This document shows, piece by piece, positions 13,166 through 13,975 of a stretch of DNA of 13,975 bases; position 1 is the first letter of the stretch; each line of letters starts with the position of its first letter. The stretch is from Deinococcus marmoris (lineage in GTDB: Bacteria > Deinococcota > Deinococci > Deinococcales > Deinococcaceae), in assembly GCF_001949125.1 (NCBI RefSeq), contig NZ_MSTI01000163.1, forward strand, positions 1 through 13,975. Direction: 5' to 3'. The notes under the pieces were generated by a model, which saw only the letters and a program-made list of their open reading frames with translations, was not told the DNA's origin and did no database searches. Made by a program: the position numbers and the translations under genes.

Positions 13166-13975
13166 CTGAAATCGCTGAGTCTCTGCTTCGTTTCCCACTT
13201 CCCCCAATACCGCAAAAATCAGGTGGAACTGCTCGCTCTGCTCGTCCTAGCGCTGATTGGGGCCAAAGACGTTCGCCACGCGGCACTGGCCGAACGTTGC
13301 CCCGGCAACGCTCAAACGGCTTCCGTCATCCGCCAGATTGAGCGGTTCTTTCACCAGCATCCGCTGTGTCCTCTGGATGTCGCCCGTCTGGTGCTGGCCC
13401 TGCTGCCTGATGGAAAACAGCAGGAGTTCAGCCTGGACCGCACCTTCTTGGGCAGAACAGACGCCCATGAGGACGCTTGCCCGCAATTGGAAACTGGGCA
13501 AAACCGACGTGAATGCGCTGGTGTTGGCGGTGAACTGGCGAGGTGTCGCCGTGCCACTGCTGTTCGAGTTGTTGCCGCACAGCGGCAACAGCGGGACGAG
13601 GACCCGGCTGGCCCTGCTGGACGAGGCGCTGACGCTGCTGGACTGCTGCGACGTTGCCACGATCTACGCAGACCGGGAATTCATCGGCCAGGCGTGGATT
13701 CAGGGATTGGCTGAGCGGGGGCTCCCCATCACGGTGCGACTGCGGGTGGATGCGCGCATTGATGATCTGCCTGCGGGCGAGTGGCTGGAGGGACTCCAAC
13801 CCGATGAAAAAGTCATGCTGATCGACAATGCAGTGGTCTACGGCTTGCCGATGAACGTGGTTCTAACGCGGACAGATCAGGGGGAACCCCTGATCGTGGC
13901 AAGCAATGCCACCAAGGGCCAGCACATTCTGAAGGGATACCGCCAGCGTTGGAAGATCGAATGCCTGTTCCGGGC
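12985..13975 (+). mobile_element. Partial IS4-family insertion sequence, left boundary unresolved
   Basis: Defined by the broken transposase gene. The left boundary is set loosely at the composition change after the MFS gene; the right end and the inverted repeats are beyond the window. The element appears to have inserted downstream of the MFS gene without damaging it. Confidence 0.5.
13166..13975 (+). pseudogene. IS4-family transposase, frameshifted and cut by window edge
   Basis: The N-terminal part, in the frame containing 13223, reads SLCFVSHFPQYRKNQVELLA onward to LPDGKQQEFSLDRT (Asp codon 13436-13438). The continuation NWKLGKTDVNALVLAVNWRG begins at 13485 in another frame and stays open to the edge. 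Together they give the IS4 catalytic set: Asp in LDRT/NW, Asp in YADREFIG, and Glu in YRQRWKIE, which fits the Y-(2)-R-(3)-E part of the YREK signature. Between DRT and NW, where the family reads DRTNW without a break, 40 extra bases (13445-13484) shift the frame. No ATG, GTG or TTG precedes the conserved N-terminal part in frame (first options CTG 13166 or GTG 13223), so the start may be lost too. The DDE transposase should be inactive. Identification secure; the exact insert boundary is inferred. Confidence 0.85.

Noticed and set aside
1..13975. A new multi-gene defence, mobile or biosynthetic system
   Set aside because: The genes are ordinary housekeeping and transport functions in separate units; no conserved cluster logic could be seen beyond the ATPase-Nif3 pair.

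Overview
The window looks like a chromosomal segment from a high-GC bacterium, most probably Deinococcus or a close relative. The reasons are consistently high GC, strong third-position G/C preference, several genes without a Shine-Dalgarno (SD) sequence that have a TAnnnT-like box 5-7 nt before the start codon (leaderless style, common in Deinococcus), and protein sequences of Deinococcus-like character. The genus is an inference from sequence feel; no search was run.

Layout, left to right. Seven genes lie on the minus strand up to 9044, and an eighth up to 10022. They are: a secreted subtilisin-like protease whose proline-rich tail runs off the left edge (1-1510); a Nif3/DUF34 protein (1589-2263) coupled by an ATGA overlap to a small P-loop kinase-like ATPase (2260-2757); a 79-residue hydrophilic protein (2820-3059) with a strong terminator behind it; a class V PLP aminotransferase with a good SD, promoter and candidate operator (3135-4289); valyl-tRNA synthetase valS (4424-7198); its T-box leader (about 7500-7775); an MFS transporter (7818-9044); and a family 3 ABC solute-binding protein (9249-10022). 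The orientation then flips. A CoA-disulfide-reductase-like flavoprotein (10294-11655) and a second MFS transporter (11743-12969) are on the plus strand. The right end is an IS4-family transposase pseudogene, frameshifted by about 40 bp of extra sequence just after its first catalytic Asp and cut by the window edge.

How it works together. These are mostly independent housekeeping and transport genes rather than one system. The best regulatory story is valS. Its transcript starts about 570 nt upstream and carries a T-box with a readable GUC (Val) specifier, a T-box core and an intrinsic terminator. A 134-bp palindromic interspersed repeat lies between that terminator and the valS ribosome-binding site. 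The kinase-like ATPase and Nif3 protein form a translationally coupled pair of unknown joint function.

I found no CRISPR array, tRNA, rRNA, phage module, toxin-antitoxin pair or defence system, and nothing I would call a new multi-gene system. The most unusual observations are small-scale: the repeat in the valS leader, a terminator whose tail doubles as a possible leaderless promoter, paired 15-bp duplications over the start codons of both exported proteins, and the interrupted transposase.
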